Position numbers and translations under genes: made by a program. This document shows positions 56,054 through 64,000 of a DNA stretch of 64,000 bases, one piece after another. The stretch covers positions 124,001-188,000 of the forward strand of contig NZ_JAHKPJ010000025.1 in NCBI RefSeq assembly GCF_018860345.1. The letters are read 5' to 3'. The notes beneath the pieces were generated by a model that was not told the DNA's origin, did not search any database, and saw nothing but the letters and a program-made list of their open reading frames with translations. Each line of letters starts with the position of its first letter. Positions within the stretch are counted from its first letter, which is position 1. This stretch comes from Psychrosphaera sp. F3M07 (GTDB taxonomy: Bacteria; Pseudomonadota; Gammaproteobacteria; Enterobacterales; Alteromonadaceae).

Positions 56054-57574
56054 ATGCGACCAAATAAAAGCCTATTAAGAAAATCACATTTCCTTGGAAC
56101 CAAGATCAGGAATTTGCGTAAGCGTAATAACTTAACGATTGAGGATTTGTCAGCCCGTTGTGTCAGAATTGATCCAGAGTACGCACCATCGGTGTCGTAC
56201 TTATCTATGATTGAACGCGGGAAACGTGTACCTAGTATTGATATGTTAGAGGTAGTCGCAGGTGTGTTCCAAAAAAGTGCTGAGTGGTTTTTAGATGATG
56301 AACCAGATCATCAAGATATTACTCCAGACAAAGGCAGTCGTGGTGGTATTAAAGGCATGCCCCTAGAACCTAGCTTTTTATTCTCTAGTGATATTTTACA
56401 AATAGCTATTCCAGAAATGTTGTCACAAACGGGTATCTCTGGACGCCAATTTGCGCATTTGTTAATACGTGCTCATCAGGAAAATAATCAAAATCATTTT
56501 CCTGACTTAGAACGTGCAGCGGAAGAAGTTGGCCTAAAACGTATGCCATTAAGCATAGATGAACTGATAGCGATCACTAAGCAGTTAGGGTTAATGATTA
56601 AATGGTTTGATAAACCACCGGCAGAAGCGGTTGATGAATTAGGCATGCATTCAAAAAATGTAATCACTTCCTATTTTGAGCCGGCAAATAAGCTGTTTTT
56701 AAACCGAATTTTAAAAAAGTTTCCAAATCGACTTAAATATGAATTAGCGGTCCACATTGGTCATGCTGTACTTCATAATACAGATGGACTAAAAAGTGTC
56801 ATGTCCGTGGGAGGCCATCAATTAAATACACAAGAGCAAATTAATCATGTGTCTTCATCCACCGTCGATCCTCAAGACATTTTGCATGCATGGCGTGACT
56901 TCGAATCTAGCTTTTTTGCAGGTGCGTTATTGTGTCCTAAAGTGCCATTTAGACAATTATTAGACCGTCACGGTTATGAAATATCCAGCCACAAAATAGC
57001 CGAGGTTTCAGCTTCTGTTGCCATGCGACGCATGACTGCCGTCTCACCTTACGCCCACTGGCATTATTTTGATGCTTATGCGCCAGGTAAATTAAAAGCA
57101 GTATACCGTGGAAATGGCATTCCTTTACCATGGGGTAATATGCGTAGCGTAGTGGATCCTTGCCAACATTGGGCTGTATTTAGAATGATTAATGCACCGA
57201 CAAACGGCGCTTCTTCAGCACAACTATCTATTATGAATGTAGGTAATGAACCTAGAATATACTGCTGTGAGTCTGTAAATGTAAAAGATTTAGCCGGCAA
57301 TAATCACGTATTATGTGCCGGTATTGATTTGAATCCAGCTATTGAAGCACAGGGAAAAGATGCGTTATCTATTGCTCATGATTTAAAACAGTTATGTGTT
57401 TCAAAGGGGGGCTCGTCAACACCATCAAAAGCCATTAAAAATGACTTAATGAGCGTAGCTAAAATATTAAATATTAATTGGGTAGAACGTGGAATTGAAA
57501 GCGATGCAAAACTCATTTGCTCAAGGGGTAATGTGTGCCCAAGAGACCCAAGTTGTTATGATCAAAACAATTAA
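56054..57574 (+). CDS. XRE-family regulator of the RamB/PrpR-like type (DUF3612-like)
   Basis: 506-aa cytoplasmic transcription factor. The N-terminal helix-turn-helix is at residues about 15-70 (LGTKIRNLRKRNNLTIEDLSARC, SYLSMIERGKRVPSIDML). The middle region resembles an ImmA/IrrE-like fold with HIGHAVLH. The C-terminal domain holds many aromatic and Cys residues (YCCESV) and ends with three Cys in CSRGNVCPRDPSC. Related regulators sense acyl-CoAs and control glyoxylate or propionate genes. The start has no clear Shine-Dalgarno because the operator-like repeats occupy that position. Confidence 0.8.
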   Translation: MRPNKSLLRKSHFLGTKIRNLRKRNNLTIEDLSARCVRIDPEYAPSVSYLSMIERGKRVPSIDMLEVVAGVFQKSAEWFLDDEPDHQDITPDKGSRGGIKGMPLEPSFLFSSDILQIAIPEMLSQTGISGRQFAHLLIRAHQENNQNHFPDLERAAEEVGLKRMPLSIDELIAITKQLGLMIKWFDKPPAEAVDELGMHSKNVITSYFEPANKLFLNRILKKFPNRLKYELAVHIGHAVLHNTDGLKSVMSVGGHQLNTQEQINHVSSSTVDPQDILHAWRDFESSFFAGALLCPKVPFRQLLDRHGYEISSHKIAEVSASVAMRRMTAVSPYAHWHYFDAYAPGKLKAVYRGNGIPLPWGNMRSVVDPCQHWAVFRMINAPTNGASSAQLSIMNVGNEPRIYCCESVNVKDLAGNNHVLCAGIDLNPAIEAQGKDALSIAHDLKQLCVSKGGSSTPSKAIKNDLMSVAKILNINWVERGIESDAKLICSRGNVCPRDPSCYDQNN

Positions 57575-57680
57575 TAACAAATTTAGCTACGATATTATTG
57601 GTTTCATAACTTAGATATAGCAAGAGTAATCGATTTTTGTTATACCTTAACGGTTCAATATATGGGTGTGTAATATTTTA

Positions 57681-59456
57681 ATGTATCGATTAATCTCTAT
57701 AGTATTTATTATTTCATTGTTATCTTTGCAGTCTATAAATGCAAAAGAGATTGATCTTGTTACTTTTGAAACTAGCCCAATTGGAAAATATCTAAGTTAT
57801 TTTCCGGAATCTGGTGACACACCATTAACATTAACTGATGCCCAAAACGTATTTAATTCCGGCCAAGTTTTTACACAAAACCGACAAACCATTTCACGTG
57901 GTGTCTATGTAGAACCAACTTGGTTTAAAACGACAATCAATAATAGAGCCTCTTTATCAACTCAATATAGACTTACAATAGAAACCCCTTGGTTAGATTA
58001 TATTGATGTTTACCTCGTAAATGACTCAGGTCCACTCCAGCATATTAAAGGTGGTGACTACTTACCAATCTCTAAACAACCCATTTTTGATCGTTTTTTT
58101 GCAGTGGATATTCAGTTTGAAAAAGGATTAACGGATATCTATATCCGTATTGCAACAGAATCCGTAATGCCAGTTCCTATTAAGTTATCTACCGTTGAAG
58201 ATGCAATTCATAATGCCAGCAATGATAAATTCCAGTACGGTTTTTTATATGGGATCTTGGTCGCTCTCGCTTTGTATAATGCCGTATTGTTCTTTTCTAT
58301 ACGAAAGCAAATATTTGGGCTGTATGCGCTCTACATATTAGGGTTTGTAGTTAATAGCTTATCTTATACAGGTTATTTTTATACCTTTTACACCACGCAC
58401 CACGGTGTACACTTTCAAGACTATATGGATGTATCGTTAATGATAACTTACAGTGTCATTGGTTTGCACTTTGGTAGAGCGTTATTAGAAACAAGTAAGT
58501 ATGCGCCGAGACTCAATAAAACAATTGCTACGGTATCTAATACTATTCCATTTATAATTCTAAGTTTGTTTTTAATAGATCAGTTACATTTTGCCACGCT
58601 TGTTGCTTTCTTGTTCAATACCAGTTTTGCTATTTTAACTATCATTTTAGGTGTTGTAGCTGTGAAAGCTAAAGTGAAAGTAGCAAAGATTTATCTGATT
58701 TCATCAGTAACCGCGGCTATGTGTGTCAGTTTATCCACCGCTGCGGTAGCCGGTATTTTTCCTTATAATAGTTTAACTTTTAAGGCAATTGAAGTCGGCA
58801 TGGCCTTCGAAGGGATTTTATTAGCCGTGGCATTAGCCTCTCGATTTAGAGATGCACAAAGAGATAAAGAACAAGCCGAAGACTTTGCCCGCAAAGACGA
58901 ACTGACTGATATATATAATCGTCGTGGTTTTAAATATGCCACCACTGAATTATTTACAAAATTTAGACAAAACAACGAGTGTTTTGGTTTATTGCTACTG
59001 GACATTGATAAGTTTAAAAATGTGAATGATGATTTCGGACATGCTACTGGTGATTTGGTCATTATTCAGGTTGCTAATTTAATAGCAAATACAGTACGTA
59101 AAATAGATATTGTTGCCCGCTGGGGGGGGGAAGAATTTATAGTATTATTGCCATTGAAAAATGAAATCGAAGCGTTAAGACTTGCTGAAGATATCCGCTC
59201 GGCCATCGAAAAATTAGATACTCGGTATTTTGACGAAAGTGTAAAAGTAACAGCAAGTATTGGTGTATGTATTACCCGTTTTGATGATGAAAATCTACTT
59301 CGTAGCGATACGGTTGTGTTTGAGAAATTAATATCAAACGCCGATCATGCCCTTTATCAAGCCAAGAAAAATGGCAGAAATAATGTCTATATTTACAATA
59401 ATGAAACAGCCAATATCCGTGATTTAAAAACAGAAGGGATATTAAAAGTCACTTAA
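57681..59456 (+). CDS. 7TM-DISM sensor diguanylate cyclase
   Basis: 591-aa membrane protein. A signal peptide (residues 1-22) leads to a periplasmic 7TMR-DISM extracellular domain (about 30-180). Seven membrane helices follow (about 190-390), then a GGDEF domain. The active site is GGEEF at residues 482-486, with metal-binding DIDKFKNVND upstream and an inhibitory I-site RKID five residues before it. It should make c-di-GMP in response to a periplasmic cue. A GTG lies five codons upstream, but ATG 57681 fits the signal peptide. The active-site codons contain a G9 run. Confidence 0.92.
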   Translation: MYRLISIVFIISLLSLQSINAKEIDLVTFETSPIGKYLSYFPESGDTPLTLTDAQNVFNSGQVFTQNRQTISRGVYVEPTWFKTTINNRASLSTQYRLTIETPWLDYIDVYLVNDSGPLQHIKGGDYLPISKQPIFDRFFAVDIQFEKGLTDIYIRIATESVMPVPIKLSTVEDAIHNASNDKFQYGFLYGILVALALYNAVLFFSIRKQIFGLYALYILGFVVNSLSYTGYFYTFYTTHHGVHFQDYMDVSLMITYSVIGLHFGRALLETSKYAPRLNKTIATVSNTIPFIILSLFLIDQLHFATLVAFLFNTSFAILTIILGVVAVKAKVKVAKIYLISSVTAAMCVSLSTAAVAGIFPYNSLTFKAIEVGMAFEGILLAVALASRFRDAQRDKEQAEDFARKDELTDIYNRRGFKYATTELFTKFRQNNECFGLLLLDIDKFKNVNDDFGHATGDLVIIQVANLIANTVRKIDIVARWGGEEFIVLLPLKNEIEALRLAEDIRSAIEKLDTRYFDESVKVTASIGVCITRFDDENLLRSDTVVFEKLISNADHALYQAKKNGRNNVYIYNNETANIRDLKTEGILKVT

Positions 59457-59487
59457 TCTTCCTCCAATTGACGCTTATTTAATTTCG

Positions 59488-59517
59488 CACTTACCTATCT
59501 CACACTTACCCATTTCA
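59488..59517. repeat. 15-bp tandem duplication
   Basis: CACTTACCTATCTCA is followed directly by CACTTACCCATTTCA (13 of 15 identical) in the gap after the cyclase gene. No function seen. Confidence 0.6.
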
Positions 59518-59639
59518 TAGCTTCAATTCGCAAAGCCCCACGTTTACATGCTCTTAAGCATTTATTTATTGTCATATGTAATTTTAAATTTCTCAAATGC
59601 CTTTCTAGAACAGTTTTATTAATCTCATTATTTTATACC

Positions 59640-59673
59640 TTGCAATAAATCTAAATGATAACTATTATCATTT
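59640..59673 (+). promoter_or_regulatory. Promoter with overlapping Fur box
   Basis: TTGCAA (59640-59645), a 17-bp spacer and TATTAT (59663-59668) form a sigma70 promoter. Over the -10 lies AAATGATAA-CTA-TTATCATTT (59653-59673), a perfect 9-bp inverted repeat. Its core TGATAACTATTATCA matches the Fur 7-1-7 consensus at 14 of 15 positions. Fur-Fe(II) bound here would block RNA polymerase. Confidence 0.85.
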
Positions 59674-59718
59674 GGATAACCTCTATTTTATCCGTATACA
59701 AACATAAGAAGCATTTAT

Positions 59719-60117
59719 ATGAAACATCAATTTTTGTGCCCTAATCATCGTCAGGAACTCATTAACAAACCAACTCGAGCATTATGCAGTTGGGCAAATA
59801 CTAATGAAACAGGAGTGACTCTAGCGAGTTTAGGGCAACACTATGACGCATTGCCACATTTAGGGTGTGCGTTTGAAGTCGCGGAGATTATTCTTACTGG
59901 AAATTTTGTCGAACAGGAAAAAGCGATATCTTTACTAACTAAATCTGCACTTATTCTAGCGGCTAGTCTTGAAATCCTTGGTTATCAAGAACAACGGCTA
60001 TCTGTATTACAACTTACTTTAAACCGTCTTAATAAATTACCAAATTCATCTGTATTTTTTTCAGATCAATTAAATAGTTTAAAGTTGGCGTTAAATATAA
60101 AAAAAACCTTACATTAG
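59719..60117 (+). CDS. Uncharacterised TPR-like protein in a Fur-controlled operon
   Basis: 132-aa, mostly helical, cytoplasmic protein that I do not recognise. Residues 34-58 (LASLGQHYDALPHLGCAFEVAEIIL) follow a TPR-like pattern, and a second helical pair follows. Three Cys are present (residue 7 in CPNHR, then ALCSW and LGCAF). AGAAG precedes the ATG. Only 8 bases separate it from the next gene, so they form an operon behind the Fur box. An iron-starvation role is inferred from the site. Confidence 0.75.
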   Translation: MKHQFLCPNHRQELINKPTRALCSWANTNETGVTLASLGQHYDALPHLGCAFEVAEIILTGNFVEQEKAISLLTKSALILAASLEILGYQEQRLSVLQLTLNRLNKLPNSSVFFSDQLNSLKLALNIKKTLH

Positions 60118-60125
60118 GAGGCATT

Positions 60126-60383
60126 ATGGATTGCACTCATTGTGATATAGGCTTCAAACAACAAACATCTGAGAATGTAAACGGCGAGAGTGAAAAGTAT
60201 TATTCTTTGACGATAAAATCGGGCACATTAGCACGCCTTATGCAAAGACAACACCTCAACATTGCTGATTTACATTGCATGAATGCCGATACGAAACAAT
60301 TTATTCAAAGCGTTTTATTACAATGTATTTTGTGTAAAACGGTTCAAAACCAATCAAGCATCCAACACCAAAAACGAAGTTAG
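60126..60383 (+). CDS. Uncharacterised small CxxC protein in a Fur-controlled operon
   Basis: 85-aa protein with AGGAGG 5 bases before its ATG, one of the strongest ribosome sites in the window. Two CxxC motifs lie at either end, CTHC (residues 3-6) and CILC (about 67-70), which could bind zinc or an Fe-S cluster. It is not the bacterioferritin-associated ferredoxin pattern. The 3' end overlaps the convergent acpS by 4 bases. Function unknown. Confidence 0.72.
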   Translation: MDCTHCDIGFKQQTSENVNGESEKYYSLTIKSGTLARLMQRQHLNIADLHCMNADTKQFIQSVLLQCILCKTVQNQSSIQHQKRS

Positions 60384-60754
60384 CTTAATATCACCGTCGC
60401 CATTGCATATTGTTTTTCATCACTAATGGATAACAAAACTGAGGTGACGTTCATTGAATTAGCAACGTCTAACGCTTTACCTACTAATTCTAAGCGTGGG
60501 GCGCCTAAGTCATTATTACTAGTAATAAAGTGATGGAATGATATGCCACGACCAATACCAGTACCAAGCGCTTTTGCCGCTGCTTCCTTCGCTGCCCAGC
60601 GTTTTGCTAAATAACGTTCTGGTTGAGAGTGTTTATGGTAAATAGCAAGTTCCGATTCGGCTAGAACCCTTTTAGCAAAACGATCTGAACTTTCTATGAC
60701 ACTTGCTACTCTAGATATTTCAACAATATCTGTTCCTAAACCAAGAACAGACAT
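60380..60754 (-). CDS. acpS: Holo-[acyl-carrier-protein] synthase AcpS
   Basis: 124-aa enzyme that attaches 4'-phosphopantetheine from CoA to acyl carrier protein. It opens with GLGTDIVEISRV (Mg-binding Asp) and has the RWAAKEAAAKALGTGIG motif with its catalytic Glu. Its start overlaps the pdxJ stop by one base. Last gene of rnc-era-recO-pdxJ-acpS. Confidence 0.95.
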   Translation of the reverse strand: MSVLGLGTDIVEISRVASVIESSDRFAKRVLAESELAIYHKHSQPERYLAKRWAAKEAAAKALGTGIGRGISFHHFITSNNDLGAPRLELVGKALDVANSMNVTSVLLSISDEKQYAMATVILS

Positions 60755-61491
60755 TAAATACCTTGCCTAGCTTCATTCATGAGCGTCTTCATGTCTCTTA
60801 CCGCTTTTTCTAAGCCGTCGATTGAAGCTCTAGCAATGATGGCATGACCAATATTTAACTCATAAATCTCTTTAATAGCAGCGATTGGTTTTACGTTATG
60901 GTAATGCAAACCATGCCCAGCATTAACGATCAAGCCTTTGCTTGCCGCATATTGAACACCATGAATGATTTTAGTTAATTCTTGCTGTTGTTCCTCTTCC
61001 GAGACTGCGTCAGCATAGTGCCCTGTATGGATTTCTATGTAAGGTGCTCCAGAAGCAACTGAGGCATCAATTTGTGCTTCATCCGCATCTATGAATAATG
61101 ACACTTTTGCACCAATTGCAGACAAACGAGTAACGGCATCTGTAACTTTATCAATCTGACCTTTAACGTCTAACCCACCTTCGGTTGTGAGTTCTTCTCT
61201 TTTTTCAGGGACTAGACAAACAAATTCAGGTTTAACCTCAGCCGCGATATCAATCATTTCATCAGTAACCGCCATTTCCAAATTCATTCTGGTTTTGATG
61301 GTTTTAGCTAATACGTAAACATCACGATCTTGGATGTGACGACGATCTTCACGCAGATGAATAGTGATACCACTAGCACCAGCATGTTCAGATACTGCTG
61401 CGGCATGAATTGGATCAGGATAAGTAGTGCCGCGCGCTTGTCTTAATGTCGCAATATGATCGATATTGACGCCTAAATGTAATTCTGCCAT
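60754..61491 (-). CDS. pdxJ: Pyridoxine 5'-phosphate synthase PdxJ
   Basis: 245-aa TIM-barrel enzyme that condenses 1-deoxyxylulose 5-phosphate with 3-amino-2-oxopropyl phosphate to make pyridoxine 5'-phosphate. Family features are [33 protein letters not shown] and [12 protein letters not shown]. Normal length. Confidence 0.96.
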   Translation of the reverse strand: MAELHLGVNIDHIATLRQARGTTYPDPIHAAAVSEHAGASGITIHLREDRRHIQDRDVYVLAKTIKTRMNLEMAVTDEMIDIAAEVKPEFVCLVPEKREELTTEGGLDVKGQIDKVTDAVTRLSAIGAKVSLFIDADEAQIDASVASGAPYIEIHTGHYADAVSEEEQQQELTKIIHGVQYAASKGLIVNAGHGLHYHNVKPIAAIKEIYELNIGHAIIARASIDGLEKAVRDMKTLMNEARQGI

Positions 61492-61503
61492 TTTATTTAT
61501 TCA

Positions 61504-62256
61504 CTATTTTCTAAATAATTCTCTGGATTTTAACGGCTTATCGCCAAGATGGCGATGCAAACATGCCCTTAAAATTAATTTTGCTAATTTTAATTGTTGT
61601 GCGGAGAGTTTATCTATCTCTAAATCTGTATTTAAAAATTTATCTATTCCTATCAACTCTGAACCAATAATGGCTCTTTGTGGGTTATTGCTATATACAA
61701 AACCAGACCCTGCTAATAATTCATAATACTTATCAGCTTTGATATCCGCCTCACTATGTAAGTCATAATCAAAACTAATGCCATATCCCAACATCACTAA
61801 TAAACGGTATTCAAACTGCCGTAAAATAGCTTCTAAATACATTCCACTTTGGCTATCCACACCTCGCTCAGAACTATGTTGCAGATGAGAAAGGGCGTAA
61901 TTATAGAGTGGGAACAATTCGTCGTACTGAGCATCTGATTTGCATAATCTGCACAACACTTCATTTAAATAAAACCCACAAAAAAGAGACTTTGATTTTA
62001 ATCGGATATCGGATGAAGTTGAATTAATGTCTATTGATTTTAAACTATGTAGTCCGCGACCTTGTTTGTATTTTATAATTAAAGGTCGAAAAGGTTGTAA
62101 TAGCGCGGTACGTGCGGTGTTCTTTTTTCCACCTTTGCTGGCAATAATTGATACACGACCTTCCCCTTCAACTAAAAACTCAATGATTAATTGGTTCTCT
62201 TTAAAAGCCCGAGTGTGGAGGATAAACGCTTGTTTTGATTCGAGTTCGGCTAACAT
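61504..62256 (-). CDS. recO: DNA repair protein RecO
   Basis: 250-aa recombination mediator that helps load RecA with RecR. The N-terminal OB fold is recognisable (FILHTRAFKENQLIIEFLVEGEGRVSIIA-type), and a helical C-terminal domain follows. Sequence is diverged, as is usual for RecO, but position between era and pdxJ supports the call. Confidence 0.92.
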   Translation of the reverse strand: MLAELESKQAFILHTRAFKENQLIIEFLVEGEGRVSIIASKGGKKNTARTALLQPFRPLIIKYKQGRGLHSLKSIDINSTSSDIRLKSKSLFCGFYLNEVLCRLCKSDAQYDELFPLYNYALSHLQHSSERGVDSQSGMYLEAILRQFEYRLLVMLGYGISFDYDLHSEADIKADKYYELLAGSGFVYSNNPQRAIIGSELIGIDKFLNTDLEIDKLSAQQLKLAKLILRACLHRHLGDKPLKSRELFRK

Positions 62257-62362
62257 AACAGATTAATTTCTTCTTCTTCAAATTTGGCAATTCAAAGTAT
62301 TAGTATCTAACTAAAAAAGGTTTATTTGCTTATCAAAAACAAATAAACCACTTTAATCTTGG

Positions 62363-63328
62363 TTAGTCTTCTCCGTAACCTAATGAGCGAAGTGCACGTT
62401 CATCATCAGCCCAACCACTTTTCACTTTAACCCAAAGTTCTAAATAGACTTTTTCGTCAAGTAAGCTTTCTAAATCTTGGCGAGCATCACGACCTATAAT
62501 TTTAAGCTTTTCGCCTTTCGAACCGATAACCATTTTCTTTTGGCCTTCACGTTCAACTAAGATAAGAGCATTAATACGCCAAATCTTTTCATCCCATTTA
62601 AATTGCTCAATTTCAACCGTTACAGAATAGGGTAACTCTTCACCCAAAAAGCGCATTAGCTTTTCTCGAACGATCTCTGCAGCCATGAAACGAGAGGATC
62701 TATCAGTGACATCATCTTCTGGAAAGAAAAATGGATTTTCCGGCAAGTAATCTGAAACCAGTTCTTTTATGGCCTCAACATTTGTGCCTTTTTCTGCAGA
62801 TATCGGTATGATCTGTTCAAAATTATGTTTTGCTGAAACCTTTTGCAAAAATGGCATAAGATCTTCTTTATGTTTGATCTCATCGACTTTATTAATCAAC
62901 AAAACAACAGGTTGTTTTGAACGGATAATTTTATTTAACACCATTTCATCGTCGTCATGCCACTTCATCGCTTCAACAACAAACAAAACCAATTCAACAT
63001 CACCTAAAGCACTAGATGCCGCTTTATTCATCAACTTGTTAATAGCGCGTTTTTCTTCTTTATGAAGCCCTGGCGTATCAACATAAATAACTTGTTCGTT
63101 TTCTTCAGTATGAATGCCTAAAATACGGTGACGTGTTGTTTGTGGCTTCTTAGAAGTTATACTTATTTTTTGCTGCAGTATATTGTTCATTAATGTTGAT
63201 TTACCAACATTTGGACGACCAACAATGGCAATTAAACCACAACGTTTTGGGTCCGATAAATCCGCACGATTATTTAAATTTTGTAACAATGCGTCTAATT
63301 CGGCTTGTGACTGTTCTGATTTACTCAC
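62363..63328 (-). CDS. era: GTPase Era
   Basis: 321-aa GTPase that binds the 3' end of 16S rRNA during 30S assembly. G1 is GRPNVGKST at residues 37-45, G3 DTPG at 84-87, G4 NKVD, and a C-terminal KH domain includes [13 protein letters not shown]. Start is a GTG inside the end of rnc (8-base overlap), with GAGG in rnc as Shine-Dalgarno. The N-terminus has about 25 extra residues before the G domain. Confidence 0.96.
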   Translation of the reverse strand: MSKSEQSQAELDALLQNLNNRADLSDPKRCGLIAIVGRPNVGKSTLMNNILQQKISITSKKPQTTRHRILGIHTEENEQVIYVDTPGLHKEEKRAINKLMNKAASSALGDVELVLFVVEAMKWHDDDEMVLNKIIRSKQPVVLLINKVDEIKHKEDLMPFLQKVSAKHNFEQIIPISAEKGTNVEAIKELVSDYLPENPFFFPEDDVTDRSSRFMAAEIVREKLMRFLGEELPYSVTVEIEQFKWDEKIWRINALILVEREGQKKMVIGSKGEKLKIIGRDARQDLESLLDEKVYLELWVKVKSGWADDERALRSLGYGED

Positions 63329-63998
63329 CTTTAACTACCTCTAATGCTTTTTGCGCAGCAGCTTGTTCTGCTTTTCTACGACTGGTTCCGGTTGCAGACA
63401 ATAGTTTGCCATTGTCTAAGGTACAACTGATCTTAAATGTTTGATTGTGAGCCTGACCAGCTACGCCAGTCACCTCGTAGATTGGCAATGCCCTTTTTCT
63501 CGACTGAAGCCATTCTTGTAATTGTGTTTTTGGATCTTTTAATGCGTTACTCGGGTCGACTTGTTTTAACCTATCGGCAATCAACTTTAGTACAAAAGTA
63601 CGACATTGTTCGATATCTGAATCTAAATACACTGCACCAATAATAGACTCAATTGCATCTTCTAAAATGGAATCCCGTCTAAAACCACCGCTTTTCATTT
63701 CACCAGGACCTAATAATAGCCAACTGCTGATGTCGTATTCTTTGGCGATTGCCGTTAACGTTTGCCCTTTTACTAATTGAGAGCGCATACGAGTTAGCTC
63801 GCCTTCCGTCGCTTTTGGAAAAGCAAAATACAAGGCTTCTGCGACAAACATGCCCAACAAAGAGTCACCAATAAACTCAAAACGTTCATTATGTGAACCT
63901 TTAAAACTACGATGAGTCAGTGCTTGAATAAGCAATGACTCATCATTGAATTGATAACCTAATAATTTAGCCAATTGGCTATAATCTTTTTTAATCAA
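63321..63998 (-). CDS. rnc: Ribonuclease III (5' end at or just beyond the window edge)
   Basis: 225-aa or slightly longer dsRNA endonuclease that processes rRNA precursors and mRNAs. The signature [14 protein letters not shown] holds catalytic acidic residues (Glu38, Glu41, Asp45), and [20 protein letters not shown] the second set. A dsRNA-binding domain (about 150-225) ends [17 protein letters not shown]. The only start in view is a TTG at 63998; the true start may lie a few codons outside. Confidence 0.95.
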   Translation of the reverse strand: MIKKDYSQLAKLLGYQFNDESLLIQALTHRSFKGSHNERFEFIGDSLLGMFVAEALYFAFPKATEGELTRMRSQLVKGQTLTAIAKEYDISSWLLLGPGEMKSGGFRRDSILEDAIESIIGAVYLDSDIEQCRTFVLKLIADRLKQVDPSNALKDPKTQLQEWLQSRKRALPIYEVTGVAGQAHNQTFKISCTLDNGKLLSATGTSRRKAEQAAAQKALEVVKGE

Positions 63999-64000
63999 TC

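Noticed and set aside
60126-60383. Bacterioferritin-associated ferredoxin (Bfd) as identity of the small CxxC protein
   Set aside because: Bfd has four Cys within about 40 residues in a fixed CxC...CxxC pattern; here two CxxC pairs lie more than 60 residues apart.

Overview
The window is a 64 kb stretch of AT-rich chromosome from a marine gammaproteobacterium of the Alteromonadales. Gene content, protein sequences and gene order (sspAB, petABC, rpsI-rplM, zapE, degQ/degS, the mla-ibaG-murA run, the kds-lpt-rpoN-pts run, xerD-dsbC-recJ, rnc-era-recO-pdxJ-acpS) point to the Colwelliaceae (Colwellia/Thalassotalea-like). This placement is an inference from protein resemblance, not a tree. I found no rRNA, tRNA, CRISPR array, insertion sequence or prophage.

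Layout. 1-0.8 kb: 3' part of an AmpG-type permease and a small XRE protein. 0.8-1.3 kb: spacer with an unlisted 57-aa membrane microprotein. 1.3-8.3 kb, mostly minus strand: sspAB, the cytochrome bc1 operon, ribosomal proteins S9/L13 with a structured leader, then divergent zapE and zapG. 8.5-11 kb: periplasmic proteases DegQ and DegS. 11-15.6 kb, minus: mlaFEDCB-ibaG-murA (phospholipid transport and peptidoglycan precursor). 15.9-23.7 kb, plus: yrbG-kdsD-kdsC-lptCAB-rpoN-hpf-ptsN-rapZ-ptsO, joining Kdo/LPS export to sigma-54 and the nitrogen PTS. 23.9-26.2 kb: mgtE and a CvfB-like RNA-binding protein. 26.3-31.9 kb: accessory region with an acyltransferase/LytTR pair, a parvulin, a CadC-like membrane regulator, and small secreted or membrane proteins. 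32-39.7 kb, minus: DUF885 lipoprotein, NDH-2, a TonB/TolA-like N-terminal protein, the TIGR03545/TIGR03546 pair and a tautomerase-like protein. 39.7-44 kb: fldB divergent from xerD-dsbC-recJ. 44-47.2 kb, minus: site-2 protease and an ABC exporter-like pair with a histidine-rich loop. 47.4-55.1 kb: patatin, YkgJ-type protein, SDR, S46 dipeptidyl-peptidase, and a dispersed set of sugar-acid enzymes (lactonase-like amidohydrolase, enolase-superfamily dehydratase, class II aldolase). 55.3-57.6 kb: a free-standing malate-synthase-G-like domain protein divergent from a RamB/PrpR-like regulator. 57.7-59.5 kb: 7TM diguanylate cyclase. 59.6-60.4 kb: two unknown genes behind a near-consensus Fur box. 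60.4-64 kb, minus: rnc-era-recO-pdxJ-acpS.

Most of the window is conserved housekeeping sequence. The parts most worth a second look are the Fur-controlled two-gene operon (59.6-60.4 kb), the lone malate-synthase-like domain with its neighbouring regulator and a three-copy repeat in the shared promoter (55.3-57.6 kb), a G9 tract inside the GGEEF active-site codons of the cyclase, and the His-rich ABC permease. I corrected several gene starts on Shine-Dalgarno placement, including GTG or TTG starts. No database search was possible, so family names rest on recognised motifs and remembered homologues.
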